64,000 bases of DNA, taken from assembly GCF_900188005.1 (NCBI RefSeq), contig NZ_FZNR01000018.1, forward strand, positions 1 through 64,000, given 5' to 3'. Position numbers and translations under genes: made by a program. Below, one piece after another: positions 25,189 to 33,438 of the stretch; the stretch's first letter is position 1, and every line of letters begins with the position of its first letter. The notes under the pieces are model-generated. The model saw nothing but the letters and a program-made list of their open reading frames with translations, did no database searches and had not been told where the DNA came from. Origin of the DNA: Actinoplanes regularis. Lineage in GTDB: Bacteria > Actinomycetota > Actinomycetes > Mycobacteriales > Micromonosporaceae.

Positions 25189-25512
25189 TCATGCCGGCGG
25201 GCTCTCCCAGCCCGCTTCCCCGACCGGGAAGACAGGCGAGAAGCGGGTCGAGGCCCGGGGCCGAGCCATCATCTCCTCGACAGCGTCCCGCCAGGTGGCG
25301 TAGTGCGCGGTCGCCTTGTGCGCGGACGGCGCGTCGGCGTCGCGATAGACCTCCACGAGCACGACATGCGCCGGATCAGCCTGGTCCTGCACCACGTCGA
25401 AGCGCAGAACGCCCGGCTCCCGCACCGAGGCGCGCGCGTTGGCGAGGGTGGCTTCGAGAAAGTCGGCGACCCGCTCGGGCCGCACGTGGACGTCCACGTG
25501 AACGACAAGCAT
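25189..25512 (-). CDS. Antibiotic biosynthesis monooxygenase (ABM) domain protein
   Basis: 107 residues from ATG 25512 ('MLVVHVDVHVRPERVADFLE'). A single ABM ferredoxin-like domain: 'NARASVREPGVLRFDVVQDQ', 'VVLVEVYRDADAPSAHKATA', 'HYATWRDAVEEMM'. Small ABM proteins dimerise and act as cofactor-free oxygenases or as autoinducer-2 processing enzymes (LsrG type). It precedes the iron alcohol dehydrogenase by ~75 bp on the same strand, so a joint catabolic step is likely. Confidence 0.88.
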   Translation of the reverse strand: MLVVHVDVHVRPERVADFLEATLANARASVREPGVLRFDVVQDQADPAHVVLVEVYRDADAPSAHKATAHYATWRDAVEEMMARPRASTRFSPVFPVGEAGWESPPA

Positions 25513-25560
25513 GCCCCATCGTGCTACATCGGGCGCCACCCGCTCAGGCCGACGCGCCCG

Positions 25561-25827
25561 TCAGTGTTCCGGAGTCAGGAGCTTCACGAGTCCGTCAGGT
25601 GCACCGGCGCCGAAGATGAGCTCGACCGTGTCGTGCGCCGCGACGGCCTCGGCCTCGCTGCGCCGGAACATGACCTCCTCGAAGGCCGCGAGGGCGGTCT
25701 CGGGGTCGCCGGGGTGCGCGGCGATCGCCTGGCCCAGCTCCGCCCCGTCGAGCATCGCGGCGAGCCGCCGTCGCGCGGCACCGGCGTCGGCGAACGAACT
25801 TTTCGCCGGGGCCGCGGACGGCGTCAT
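25561..25827 (-). pseudogene. C-terminal remnant of an FAD-dependent (TetX-like) monooxygenase
   Basis: The last ~65 residues match the C-terminus of class A flavin monooxygenases of the TetX-like group: 'AMLDGAELGQAIAAHPGDPE', 'ALAAFEEVMFRRSEAEA', 'FGAGAPDGLVKLLTPEH'. The dinucleotide-binding N-terminus and the 'GDAAH' motif are absent. Homology stops near 25,760, where the sequence passes into the C-terminal part of a TetR regulator on the other strand. An internal deletion in a divergent pair explains both fragments. It is unlikely to make a functional enzyme. Confidence 0.72.
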
Positions 25828-26302
25828 CGGCCAGGTGATGGAGAAGGCCGCCGGTGATGAGGACCCGGCGCGGGCGATCCGCGCCTTGGCGCTGGGGATC
25901 TTCGAGGCGATCGACGCGCACCCGTGGGTGGGGACTCAGCTGTCCCGCGAACCGTTCCAACCCGCCGTCCTGCGGATCTGGAAGAGCGTCGGAGTGCAAC
26001 TGCATCGTCTCGGCGTCACCGGGACGGCCCTGCCCGACGCGGGAGCGGCGCTGGTCAACTATGTGCTCGGCGCGGCCGCGCAGTACGCCATGGGCGCCCG
26101 GCGCGCCCAGGATGACGCGGCCCGCAAGGAATACCTCGAGCGCCTGGCCGCCGAGTGGGCGCGGCACGACGACCATCCACTCGTACGGGAGTCGGCGTCG
26201 CTGCTGCGCGAGCACGACGACCGCGAACAGTTCCTCGCCGGAGTGGACATCTTTCTCGCCGGCGTCTCGAGTCGAGCGGCCGGAGGGTCAGGGGCAGCCT
26301 GA
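25820..26302 (+). pseudogene. C-terminal remnant of a TetR-family repressor
   Basis: From about 25,820 the plus strand encodes the ligand-binding domain of a TetR regulator: 'VIGQVMEKAAGDEDPARAIR', 'GIFEAIDAHPWVGTQLSREP', 'AAALVNYVLGAAAQYAMGAR', 'LREHDDREQFLAGVDIFLAG'. The N-terminal helix-turn-helix is gone and no start with a ribosome site precedes the domain. Regulators of this type usually sit divergent to the flavin monooxygenase whose tail lies immediately left. The 3' end overlaps a convergent membrane-protein gene by 15 bp. Confidence 0.72.
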
Positions 26303-26602
26303 GAGGAAACTCTCGACGTACTCATAGGCCACCACGACACCGACAATCGCCGGGATCAGGGCGGCCGCCCAGCCGAGAAGGACCTGACGGCGCTCGCCGG
26401 GGTGCCGCCGGCGCAGGACGACCAGGAGGGTCACGGCGAGAACCAGATCCAGAACGATGGCCAGCGCCAGGGCTGCGGCGGCACCGTCGCCCTGATCACA
26501 GCCTTCCAGGTCGGCTGCGTCCAGGACCAGGAAACTGGCCGCGGCAAGGAGATGGGCCACCAACGCAAAGCCGAAGGCCCGCCGGGCCACCCGCTGGTCC
26601 AC
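26288..26602 (-). CDS. Small three-TM membrane protein, 104 aa
   Basis: GTG 26602 follows GAGGAG at correct distance. Three membrane helices are clear: 'AFGFALVAHLLAAASFLVLD', 'AAALALAIVLDLVLAVTLLV' and 'LLGWAAALIPAIVGVVVAYE', with one cysteine in the first loop and one at the C-terminus ('FLSGCP'). No family recognised. It is downstream of the reductase gene on the same strand (46-bp gap) and may be co-transcribed with it. Confidence 0.7.
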   Translation of the reverse strand: MDQRVARRAFGFALVAHLLAAASFLVLDAADLEGCDQGDGAAAALALAIVLDLVLAVTLLVVLRRRHPGERRQVLLGWAAALIPAIVGVVVAYEYVESFLSGCP

Positions 26603-26648
26603 TTTTCTTTCTCCTCGCGCTCGATCAGGATCCGGTCTCGGCGCCCAA

Positions 26649-27581
26649 CTACTTTGACCGCTGGCGCACACGGCGGTTCTCATGGACCCGCAGGCCCATG
26701 GTGGACAGGTCGAGCAATGGTGTCGCCACACCGAGCGCGCGGGCCCGATCGAGAAGGTCGCCGAAGATCTGTTCGACCTCGACCGGACGGCCCGCGACCA
26801 GGTCGCGGTAGATCGAGGCGGTGTCGGTGGAACCGGCCTCGGTGAGCAGCGCCGTGACGGCGGCGATCCCGCCCTTCGACATCGGATATCCGGCCGCGGC
26901 CGACACCGCCGTGGCCTCGGCGAGGATCCGCGGAGCGAGCCGGTCGCCACCGGGGACGGCCACGACCTCGCCCACCGAGCCGCGCATCAGCGTGGTGAGC
27001 GCTCCGAGCGTGCTGATGAACACCCACTTGTGCCACATGGCACGGATGATGTCGGACGAGACCGCGATGCCGAACCCGGCGCAGGTCAGCTCCGCCTCTA
27101 TCGCCTTCAGCCGGTCGGAGGGGCGCGCGTCCTGCTCGCCGATGGCCAGGTCGGCGATCGGGCCGAGCCGGACGATGTCGCCCTGGTCGTCGATCATCGT
27201 CATCACCCTCGCCACACCGCCCAGCACCCGCTCCTCGCCGAACCGCGCGTTCAGCACGTCCAGGTGGGCGAGGCCGTTCAGGAACGGGACGATGACGGTG
27301 CCCGGGCCGACCGCGGTCGCGAGGTCGTCGAGCGCGGACGGCAGCCCGGCGGCCTTCACCGCGAGGAGCACCAGATCGTACGGCCGATCGACCTCTGCCG
27401 CGGTGACCAGCCGCGGGTCGAGCACGACGTCCGGTCCCAGCCCGGTGATCCGCAGCCCCCGCTCGCGCAGTTGCGCGGCCCGGCCGGGGCGCACCAGGAA
27501 CGTGACATCGCGCCCGGCCCGAGCGAGGTGCGCCCCGAAGAACCCGCCGGTGGCACCGGCTCCGACCACCAGAATCCTCAT
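26649..27581 (-). CDS. 2-dehydropantoate 2-reductase-like (ketopantoate reductase family)
   Basis: 310 residues from ATG 27581. The N-terminal Rossmann fold starts 'MRILVVGAGATGGFFGAHLA'. Family motifs follow: 'LLAVKAAGLPSALDDL', 'PFLNGLAHLDVLNARFGEER', 'MWHKWVFISTLGALTTLMRG' and a C-terminal helical domain with 'EVEQIFGDLLDRARALGVAT'. The classical role is NADPH reduction of ketopantoate in pantothenate synthesis, but many paralogues are general ketoacid reductases. It is divergent from a CGNR regulator with only 30 bp between starts, so that regulator probably controls it. Confidence 0.88.
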   Translation of the reverse strand: MRILVVGAGATGGFFGAHLARAGRDVTFLVRPGRAAQLRERGLRITGLGPDVVLDPRLVTAAEVDRPYDLVLLAVKAAGLPSALDDLATAVGPGTVIVPFLNGLAHLDVLNARFGEERVLGGVARVMTMIDDQGDIVRLGPIADLAIGEQDARPSDRLKAIEAELTCAGFGIAVSSDIIRAMWHKWVFISTLGALTTLMRGSVGEVVAVPGGDRLAPRILAEATAVSAAAGYPMSKGGIAAVTALLTEAGSTDTASIYRDLVAGRPVEVEQIFGDLLDRARALGVATPLLDLSTMGLRVHENRRVRQRSK

Positions 27582-27590
27582 GCCGTCAAA

Positions 27591-27611
27591 GTTACCGGTT
27601 AAGCTGGTAAC
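27591..27611. promoter_or_regulatory. Palindromic operator between reductase and CGNR regulator
   Basis: GTTACC and GGTAAC form a perfect 6-bp inverted repeat with a nine-base centre. It fills the 30-bp gap between the two divergent starts and directly abuts the GTG at 27612. Position and symmetry point to the binding site of the adjacent CGNR regulator. Confidence 0.65.
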
Positions 27612-28178
27612 GTGACAAGCGTGAGCGACTTCCGCTTCCTGGGCGGCCGGCTGTCGGTCAACTTCACCGCGACTCTGGGCCTGCGGTGGCGCGAGCCGGG
27701 CGTCGAGCGGCTGGCCACGCCGGCCGACCTCGCCCGGTGGTTTGTCGAGGCGGGAGTGACCGACCAGCACATGGCGACCGGCCCCGAGGACCTGTCGGAC
27801 GCCCACCACCTGCGCGAGGCGATCTACCGGTTGGCACGCACCCGACTGGGACACGGCCACCCCGACGATGCGGACCTCGCGCTGGTGAACCTGTGGGCAG
27901 CCCGGCGGCCGGCCCCGATCAGCTTGCGGCCCACCCCGGACGGGCTGTCGGCACGGCTCGACGAGCCGACTCCACCCGGCCTGCTCGCACTGATCGGCCG
28001 CGACGCGGTCGACCTGCTGGGCGACCCGGAGGCGGCCCGGCTGCGCGAGTGCGCCGGCCCGGAGTGTTCCCTGCTCTACATCGACACCTCACGTGCCGGC
28101 AACAGGCGCTGGTGCTCGATGGACTCCTGCGGCAGCCGGGACAAGATGTCCCGCTACCGGCGACGCACCACCGGCTGA
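27612..28178 (+). CDS. CGNR zinc-finger transcriptional regulator with ABATE domain
   Basis: 188 residues from a GTG start. The N-terminal ABATE (stress-induced regulator) domain includes 'GGRLSVNFTATLGLRWREPG' and 'DLARWFVEAGV'. The C-terminus carries the CGNR zinc finger: 'CAGPECSLLYID', 'RRWCSMDSCGSRDKMSRYRR', with cysteines in C-x4-C and C-x4-C pairs. In this copy the signature reads CGSR rather than CGNR. The protein probably binds the palindrome in front of its own gene and regulates the divergent reductase. Confidence 0.9.
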   Translation: MTSVSDFRFLGGRLSVNFTATLGLRWREPGVERLATPADLARWFVEAGVTDQHMATGPEDLSDAHHLREAIYRLARTRLGHGHPDDADLALVNLWAARRPAPISLRPTPDGLSARLDEPTPPGLLALIGRDAVDLLGDPEAARLRECAGPECSLLYIDTSRAGNRRWCSMDSCGSRDKMSRYRRRTTG

Positions 28179-28209
28179 GCAGTTGTCTCGCAACGGCCGG
28201 CGGTGAAGG

Positions 28210-28599
28210 TCATGACCGCAGCCGCCACAGACCGGCGTATTCCGGCCGCCATTCCGCGCCGAACTCCGCCTCGCGGAGGCACTGCGTCAGCGAAACCTGG
28301 TCGTCGCGCGGCGACCAATCGTGGTACGGCAGGTACGAGATCCGCCACGCGATGATCCCCAGCATCCAGGGGCCGAGCAGGGCGTCGCGACGTCGATACG
28401 ACACCTTGGGCGCAAGCCACACCACGAAGGGTGCCGAGAAGAGCCAGGCGGCCAGGCCACCCAAGGTGTGGTTGCCCGTCGCATCCTCCACGACCAGGCT
28501 CAGCGCACCGGCAGGACCGAGCAAGGCGAGACCGAGCAACCCGGCAAGCAGCACGCGGGTGAGGTACTTCCGCGGCGGCCTGATCGGGTCGGTAAGCAT
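28210..28599 (-). CDS. Two-TM membrane protein of unknown function, 129 aa
   Basis: Starting at ATG 28599 ('MLTDPIRPPRKYLTRVLLAG') the protein has two hydrophobic segments ('VLLAGLLGLALLGPAGALSL' and 'GLAAWLFSAPFVVWLA'). A polar C-terminal half follows with 'WMLGIIAWRISYLPYHDWSP'. No ribosome site is obvious, so the start is uncertain. It is convergent with the CGNR gene. No family is recognised. Confidence 0.5.
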   Translation of the reverse strand: MLTDPIRPPRKYLTRVLLAGLLGLALLGPAGALSLVVEDATGNHTLGGLAAWLFSAPFVVWLAPKVSYRRRDALLGPWMLGIIAWRISYLPYHDWSPRDDQVSLTQCLREAEFGAEWRPEYAGLWRLRS

Positions 28600-28867
28600 G
28601 GTCGCCAGCGTAGGAGGTAAAAGCGGGTGATCAACCGGTAGGAGGTACCGAACGCGGCCACGAACGGCGCGAGCGATCGGACACGCCGCCTCTGTGACGC
28701 TCAGCCTTCCGGACATCGACGCGGCAGCATTTGAAGCCGGCCCGGCCCGATAACTCGATCTTGAAGTGGCGTGACCGGCACTGAGCTTGGCAATCAACCT
28801 CAGGCTTCGGCGCGGTGTTGCCGGACAGCAGTTCGTCAGCAGGCGTTGCATAACTGATAATCGATCA

Positions 28868-30133
28868 ATGCCCTCGATCTACGACGTCACCACGTGGGAA
28901 CTGCTGGTCCAGCTGATGCGAGCCGGCAATGGCGCCGACGGCCCGGTGAACGGCCATGTCAGCCCGGCCGGGTGGAGCGTTCCGGGGCCCCACCGCGACT
29001 GGAACATCGAGCACGCGGCTGTCGAGCGCGTGCTCGGCGCCCTGACCGAGGACGACCTCGAAGACATCTCCTTCGTGCTGGACGGGTCTGCGCTGCACCT
29101 GATCGAAACCGGTCCTGCCGTGGACGGCCTCGGTACCAGCGTCGGGTCGCTCCTGCTGGTCGAGGGCGCGATTGCGGAGCCTTGGCGTCGCCTACCGGCG
29201 CCGGCACCCGGGACTGCGGCGTCCCCGTCGGCCGATCCAGCGCTGCTGGAGCGGCACCTTCGCGAGCGGCTGCCGACGGTCCGGGGCGCCACCGAGGAGG
29301 AGATCGCCGCAGCCGAGGCGCGGCTCGGCGTCGCTCTGCCCGAGGAACTCAAGGTGCTCTACCGCGTGGTCCGGGCCGGCCGGGAGGATCCCCTCGACGG
29401 CCTGTTCGAGGCGCTCGGCTTCGACCTGCTGGGGCCGGACGTCGTCTTCGTCGCCGACGCCGCGTCCCGGCCCTGCCCGTGGGAGTTCGCGGCCAAGGAT
29501 GCTGTGATCACCTATCCGGACGCCCTGGTGCAAGGCGTGGTCGGCTCACCCGGCTGGATCGCGTTCGCCGGCAACGGCGGAGGTGACCAGTACGCCATCG
29601 ACCTCACCCCGGGCCCGCGCGGTTACCAGGGCCAGGTGATCCTGATCAACCACGAGGAGAGCGTCGGCGCCGCGCCGATCGCGGAATCGCTCACCGACCT
29701 GATGGTGCGCGAGCGTCATTACGACTACGCCGGCCCCACCGGTGACCAGACCCCGGTGATCGCCTACGCCAGGGACGGGAACCTGCTCGTTCACCCCGAA
29801 CTGGAGGTACTCAGCCTCGGATCGTCGAAGGCCGGGCAGTTCCGCCTCGCGCCCCTCTCGGGACTGCCCCGGCTGCGCACCCTCGCGGCCGACCCCGGCA
29901 GTCTCGCCGACCCGCGCGAGGTCGCGTTGCTGACCGGTCTGGAATACCTGGAACTCGACCTGGACGATTGGCGGGTGCTCCTGGACGCCGACGCTGTTCC
30001 GAAGGGTCTGTCCGCCGCCGGGGTCCGGGCGAGGAACCAGGACCTGCTCGCGGTCGCGGATCTGTCGAACGAGTTGCTGGCCCGGTGGAACCGTCCGCTG
30101 ATCACTCGCACCACTCTCAGCGTCCGGTCATGA
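28868..30133 (+). CDS. SMI1/KNR4 (SUKH) domain protein, 421 aa
   Basis: ATG 28868 lies six bases after a GATAAT box, suggesting a leaderless transcript. The central region is a SUKH/SMI1-KNR4 domain (residues ~120-300): 'TEEEIAAAEARLGVALPEEL', 'VLYRVVRAGRED', 'SPGWIAFAGNGGGDQYAIDL', 'GPRGYQGQVILINHEESVG'. An ~115-residue N-terminal extension and a leucine-rich-like C-terminal part ('LSGLPRLRTLAADPGSLADP') flank it. SUKH proteins often are immunity proteins against polymorphic toxins, but lone copies like this are common and their role is unknown. Confidence 0.85.
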   Translation: MPSIYDVTTWELLVQLMRAGNGADGPVNGHVSPAGWSVPGPHRDWNIEHAAVERVLGALTEDDLEDISFVLDGSALHLIETGPAVDGLGTSVGSLLLVEGAIAEPWRRLPAPAPGTAASPSADPALLERHLRERLPTVRGATEEEIAAAEARLGVALPEELKVLYRVVRAGREDPLDGLFEALGFDLLGPDVVFVADAASRPCPWEFAAKDAVITYPDALVQGVVGSPGWIAFAGNGGGDQYAIDLTPGPRGYQGQVILINHEESVGAAPIAESLTDLMVRERHYDYAGPTGDQTPVIAYARDGNLLVHPELEVLSLGSSKAGQFRLAPLSGLPRLRTLAADPGSLADPREVALLTGLEYLELDLDDWRVLLDADAVPKGLSAAGVRARNQDLLAVADLSNELLARWNRPLITRTTLSVRS

Positions 30134-30344
30134 GTCCGGTCGTGCTCGACGGCGGAGATCGGCGGTGTGTGCACCTGAACCGGGCGGGCCTGGCCCCGGA
30201 CGCCCGCCCGGCTCCCGCAACCGACACGCTGCCACCCGCCACGACGTGGGACTCATCCTGGTCACCGGCCAGGCGCATCAGCGACCGGCCCACCACGAGA
30301 ACGGCACCAGACCCCGCCGCACGGGTTGAAGCACAGGCTGAGGG

Positions 30345-31367
30345 TCAGCGCAGCGCCTCCCCCGCCCACCGGGCCACGACCTCGAGCACCGGGGCCCGCC
30401 CGGCGAACCGCTCCGGCCACCCGCGCGAGTCGTAAGCCGCCGACTGCTGGTTGCGCAGCAGACTGTCGATCATGCGGGGCGCCAGCCAGAAGTACTTCGC
30501 CGCCCCGGTGATCATGATGGCCTGCCGGACCAGCGACGGATCGATCTCGGACATCCCCCGCGCATAACCGTCGACCACCGCCTCCAGGACGCCGTCCAGC
30601 AACGACAGGTCGATCAGCCCGTCGAAGAACGTGTCCAGCGCCAGATTCGCCGCGTCCTCGCCGATCGCGCCCGGCCCGGCGAACGCCCAGTCCAGCAGCA
30701 CCGGCCCGGAGTCGGCAAGGATCACGTTCATCGGCCACACGTCGTGATGACAGAGGGTGCGCGGCAACCGGTCGGCCGCGGCGAGCAGATCATGCCGCCG
30801 CTCCCACATCTCCCGCAGCCGGGCCCGCAACTCCGGCCCCCAGGCCTCGACCACGACAGGATGATCAAAATCCAATTCCGGCGGTACGGGCTGAGCCAGC
30901 GTGTAGTCGCGCAGGAAGTCCCGGGCCAGCCACTCCGCCGCCGGCGGACCGCCGAGCCACCGGGACTGCGCGACCCCCAGCCGGTACGCGATGTCACCCA
31001 GTTGCCCGGGCCGCCACGACGCCAGCGGAAGCCCGCGGACATCGGCGAGGACCATCGCCACCGACCCGTCCGGTCGCTCCTCGAGCTCGTACAGCTCCGG
31101 AACGGACAGTCCACCCGCGGCGAAAGCGTCGCGCGCGAACCCGCTCTCGTACGCGATGGGCTCGCGCCGCCAGTAGTTGAAGTTCCCGGGGTCGTCACTG
31201 GCCGCCAGATGAGCCGCCGCCCCGGCCCGGCGTGGCATGACCAGTTTCCGCACCGCCGTCCCGTCGCCCCACGGCACCCGCCACACCCCGCCGGTGACCT
31301 CATTGGCCGTGGCGTGCATCAGCTCCTCGGCGGGGGCGCTCACGATGCGAATATCCCGATGATCCAC
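30345..31367 (-). CDS. Aminoglycoside phosphotransferase-family kinase
   Basis: Up to 340 residues; starts at 31343 or 31319 are also possible, since only 26 bp separate 31367 from the divergent gene. Protein-kinase-like fold of the APH/choline-kinase family: 'GGVWRVPWGDGTAVRKLVMP' (lysine loop), catalytic Brenner motif 'LCHHDVWPMNVILADSG' with the HxDxxxxN pattern, and metal-binding 'VLLDWAFAGPGAIGEDAANL'. These enzymes phosphorylate small molecules such as aminoglycosides, choline or sugars. No resistance claim can be made from sequence alone. A DUF4037 nucleotidyltransferase-like gene is divergent. Confidence 0.86.
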   Translation of the reverse strand: MDHRDIRIVSAPAEELMHATANEVTGGVWRVPWGDGTAVRKLVMPRRAGAAAHLAASDDPGNFNYWRREPIAYESGFARDAFAAGGLSVPELYELEERPDGSVAMVLADVRGLPLASWRPGQLGDIAYRLGVAQSRWLGGPPAAEWLARDFLRDYTLAQPVPPELDFDHPVVVEAWGPELRARLREMWERRHDLLAAADRLPRTLCHHDVWPMNVILADSGPVLLDWAFAGPGAIGEDAANLALDTFFDGLIDLSLLDGVLEAVVDGYARGMSEIDPSLVRQAIMITGAAKYFWLAPRMIDSLLRNQQSAAYDSRGWPERFAGRAPVLEVVARWAGEALR

Positions 31368-31393
31368 ATGGTCTCGGATGGTAGACCGGCCGC

Positions 31394-32398
31394 ATGCCCG
31401 AATTTCGCCCCGGCGTGGAGCTTGCCCGCCGCTTCTACCGGGAAGCGGTCCGCCCGCTGCTCGACGGCCGCCCGCACCTCGCCGCCCGGATCGGCCCCGG
31501 CAGCGACGTGCTCGGCTTCGACACCGAGCGGTCCACCGACCACGACTGGGGCCCGCGCGTCGAGTTGTTCCTCGACGACCCCGGCGATCTCGACGAACGC
31601 CTGCGTGACCGGCTGCCGAAGCGTTTCCTGGGCTGGCCGACGAACTTCGTCCCGCCCGGCGCCCGGGTCCGCTCGATGGCCGACACCGACGGCCCGGTGA
31701 ACCACTACGTCACCATCACCGGCCTCGGGACGTGGCTGCGCGACCGGATCGGTGCCGACCCCGGCTGGCTGGCCGTGCCCTGGCAGCGGCTCGCCGAGCT
31801 CACCGGCGGCGCGGTCTTCCACGATCCGGAGGGCGAACTGGGCGCCGTACGCCGCCGGTGGTCCTGGTATCCGGACGACCTCTGGCGGTACGTGCTGGGC
31901 TGCCAGTGGGCGCGGATCGGCCAGGAGGAGGCGTTCGTCGGCCGTACCGCGGAAATCGGCGACGACCCGGGATCCCGGATGGTCGCGGCCCGCCTGGTCC
32001 GGGATCTCGCCCGGTTGTTCCTGCTGCAACAGCGGCGCTGGCCGCCGTACCAGAAGTGGTTGTCCGTCGCGATCAGAAGCGATCCGGTGGCGGCGGACCT
32101 CGCCGGCGCGTTGTCGGCGGACGAGGCCGGTCGCCGGTCCGCTGCGCTCTGCGCCGCCTATGAGGAGGCCGCCCGCCGGCAGAACGCCCTGCGACTCTGC
32201 CCGCCGCTGCAGACCCGGCGCCGGCCGTTCTTCGACCGTGGCTATCCGGTGATCGGCGCCGGTCGCTTCGCCGAAGCCCTGCTCGACGGCCGGGCGCCGG
32301 TCGGCTCTATCGACCAGATCTGCGACAGCACCGACGTTCTGGAGCGACCGGAGGTCTGCGCGGCCGTGAGCGACGCGGCGCACCGCACCGTCCCCTAA
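31394..32398 (+). CDS. DUF4037 nucleotidyltransferase-like protein
   Basis: 334 residues of the DUF4037 type: 'GVELARRFYREAVRPLL', 'ARIGPGSDVLGFDTERSTDH', 'DWGPRVELFLDD' (acidic metal-binding residues of a nucleotidyltransferase fold), and a helical second half ending 'DQICDSTDVLERPEVCAA'. The family is related to aminoglycoside nucleotidyltransferases, but its substrates are unknown. It is divergent from the phosphotransferase gene, so the two may answer to one short promoter region. Confidence 0.85.
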   Translation: MPEFRPGVELARRFYREAVRPLLDGRPHLAARIGPGSDVLGFDTERSTDHDWGPRVELFLDDPGDLDERLRDRLPKRFLGWPTNFVPPGARVRSMADTDGPVNHYVTITGLGTWLRDRIGADPGWLAVPWQRLAELTGGAVFHDPEGELGAVRRRWSWYPDDLWRYVLGCQWARIGQEEAFVGRTAEIGDDPGSRMVAARLVRDLARLFLLQQRRWPPYQKWLSVAIRSDPVAADLAGALSADEAGRRSAALCAAYEEAARRQNALRLCPPLQTRRRPFFDRGYPVIGAGRFAEALLDGRAPVGSIDQICDSTDVLERPEVCAAVSDAAHRTVP

Positions 32399-32490
32399 CG
32401 GTTCACGCCGCATTTGTCGACCTGAGGGTTCTCTTTCGTGTTCGTGGGCGATCGATACGGTTCGTGCCCATCCACTCATCGAGGAGACAG

Positions 32491-32769
32491 ATGATCCGCA
32501 TGGTGATCCGTGGCGGTCTCGCCACGGCTCTGGTGTTCGGCGGCGTGGCCGCGATCGTCACCGTCCCGGCCGAGGCCGCGGCGAAGACGTATCTGAACTG
32601 CACCGCCCTGAACAGGGTCTACCCGCACGGTGTGGGCCGCAAGGGCGCGACGGACAAGGTGCGTGGGACGACGAAGAAGGTCACCAACTTCAAGGTGTCC
32701 AACCCGCTGTACCTGGCGAACAAGAAGTCCGATCGCGACGTTGACGGCATCGCCTGCGAGAAGCGTTGA
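32491..32769 (+). CDS. Secreted Excalibur calcium-binding domain protein
   Basis: 92 residues from ATG 32491 with GAGGAG upstream. Signal peptide 'GGLATALVFGGVAAIVTVPA' with cleavage near 'EAAA'. The mature part is one Excalibur domain: 'TYLNCTALNRVYPHGVGR' and 'DRDVDGIACEKR', with two conserved cysteines and a DxDxDG-like calcium loop. These domains are found in extracellular proteins and nucleases; here the domain stands alone. A strong hairpin follows the stop. Confidence 0.9.
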   Translation: MIRMVIRGGLATALVFGGVAAIVTVPAEAAAKTYLNCTALNRVYPHGVGRKGATDKVRGTTKKVTNFKVSNPLYLANKKSDRDVDGIACEKR

Positions 32770-32781
32770 CCCACGGACGAA

Positions 32782-32810
32782 CGAAGGCCCCGCCGGCGGC
32801 GGGGCCTTCG
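32782..32810. terminator. Bidirectional hairpin terminator
   Basis: A 13-bp perfect stem (CGAAGGCCCCGCC and its complement) with a three-base loop lies between the convergent Excalibur and reductase genes, twelve bases past one stop and four past the other. Confidence 0.85.
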
Positions 32811-32814
32811 TAGG

Positions 32815-33438
32815 CTACTTCCGCAGGTGTACGGCGTAGGTCAGGTGCGTCACCCGCGACGACGACTCCGAACGGACCGGCTCCAGCGCGACCCTGGACG
32901 CGTCCACACCGTCGAACAGGCGGATGCCGGCGCCGAAGAGCACGGGCGACAGCGCGATCGAGAACTCGTCGACCAGGCCGGCGTTCACGTACTCCAGGAT
33001 CGTCGCACCGCCGCCGGCGACGCGGACGTCGCGGTCGCCGGCGGCCTCGCGGGCCCGGTCGAGCGCCGCCCCGATGCCGTCGTTGACGAAGTGGAAGGTG
33101 GTCCCGCCCGGCCGCTCCCACGGGTCACGCTCGGTGTGCGTCACCACGAAGACCGGCGTGTGGAACGGCGCCTCCTCCGGCCACGCCCGCTCGCCGGCGT
33201 CGAACATGCGCTTGCCCATCACGCTCGCGCCGGTGCGCTCGAACGTCTCCCGCAGGATGTCGTTGTCGCGCCCCTCCTCGCCGCCCCCGCCGAGCTTCAG
33301 GTTCTCCCGGAAGAAGCGCAGCGGGAAGATCCACTGCTGCAGTTCCATCCACTGCCGCCCCATCAGCTCCTCGGGGGACTCGGGCGCGATGAAGCCGTCC
33401 AGCGACATCGACACGCTGAAGAACACCTTTCCGGCCAT
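32815..33438 (-). CDS. Dihydrofolate reductase-family (RibD C-terminal-like) protein
   Basis: 207 residues with the DHFR/RibD-C fold typical of YyaP/YwjB-like proteins: 'VFFSVSMSLDGFIAPES', 'SVMGKRMFDAGERAWP', 'PVFVVTHTERDPW', 'DVRVAGGGATILEYVNAGLV', 'FGAGIRLFDG'. It probably binds NADPH and reduces a pteridine-like or other small substrate; true DHFR activity is doubtful. It is the third gene of an ArsR-SRPBCC-reductase unit; its ATG overlaps the upstream stop by one base. Confidence 0.88.
   Translation of the reverse strand: MAGKVFFSVSMSLDGFIAPESPEELMGRQWMELQQWIFPLRFFRENLKLGGGGEEGRDNDILRETFERTGASVMGKRMFDAGERAWPEEAPFHTPVFVVTHTERDPWERPGGTTFHFVNDGIGAALDRAREAAGDRDVRVAGGGATILEYVNAGLVDEFSIALSPVLFGAGIRLFDGVDASRVALEPVRSESSSRVTHLTYAVHLRK

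Noticed and set aside
30345..32398. An aminoglycoside resistance island (phosphotransferase plus nucleotidyltransferase-like gene)
   Set aside because: Both families are broad and neither gene shows motifs specific to known resistance enzymes.
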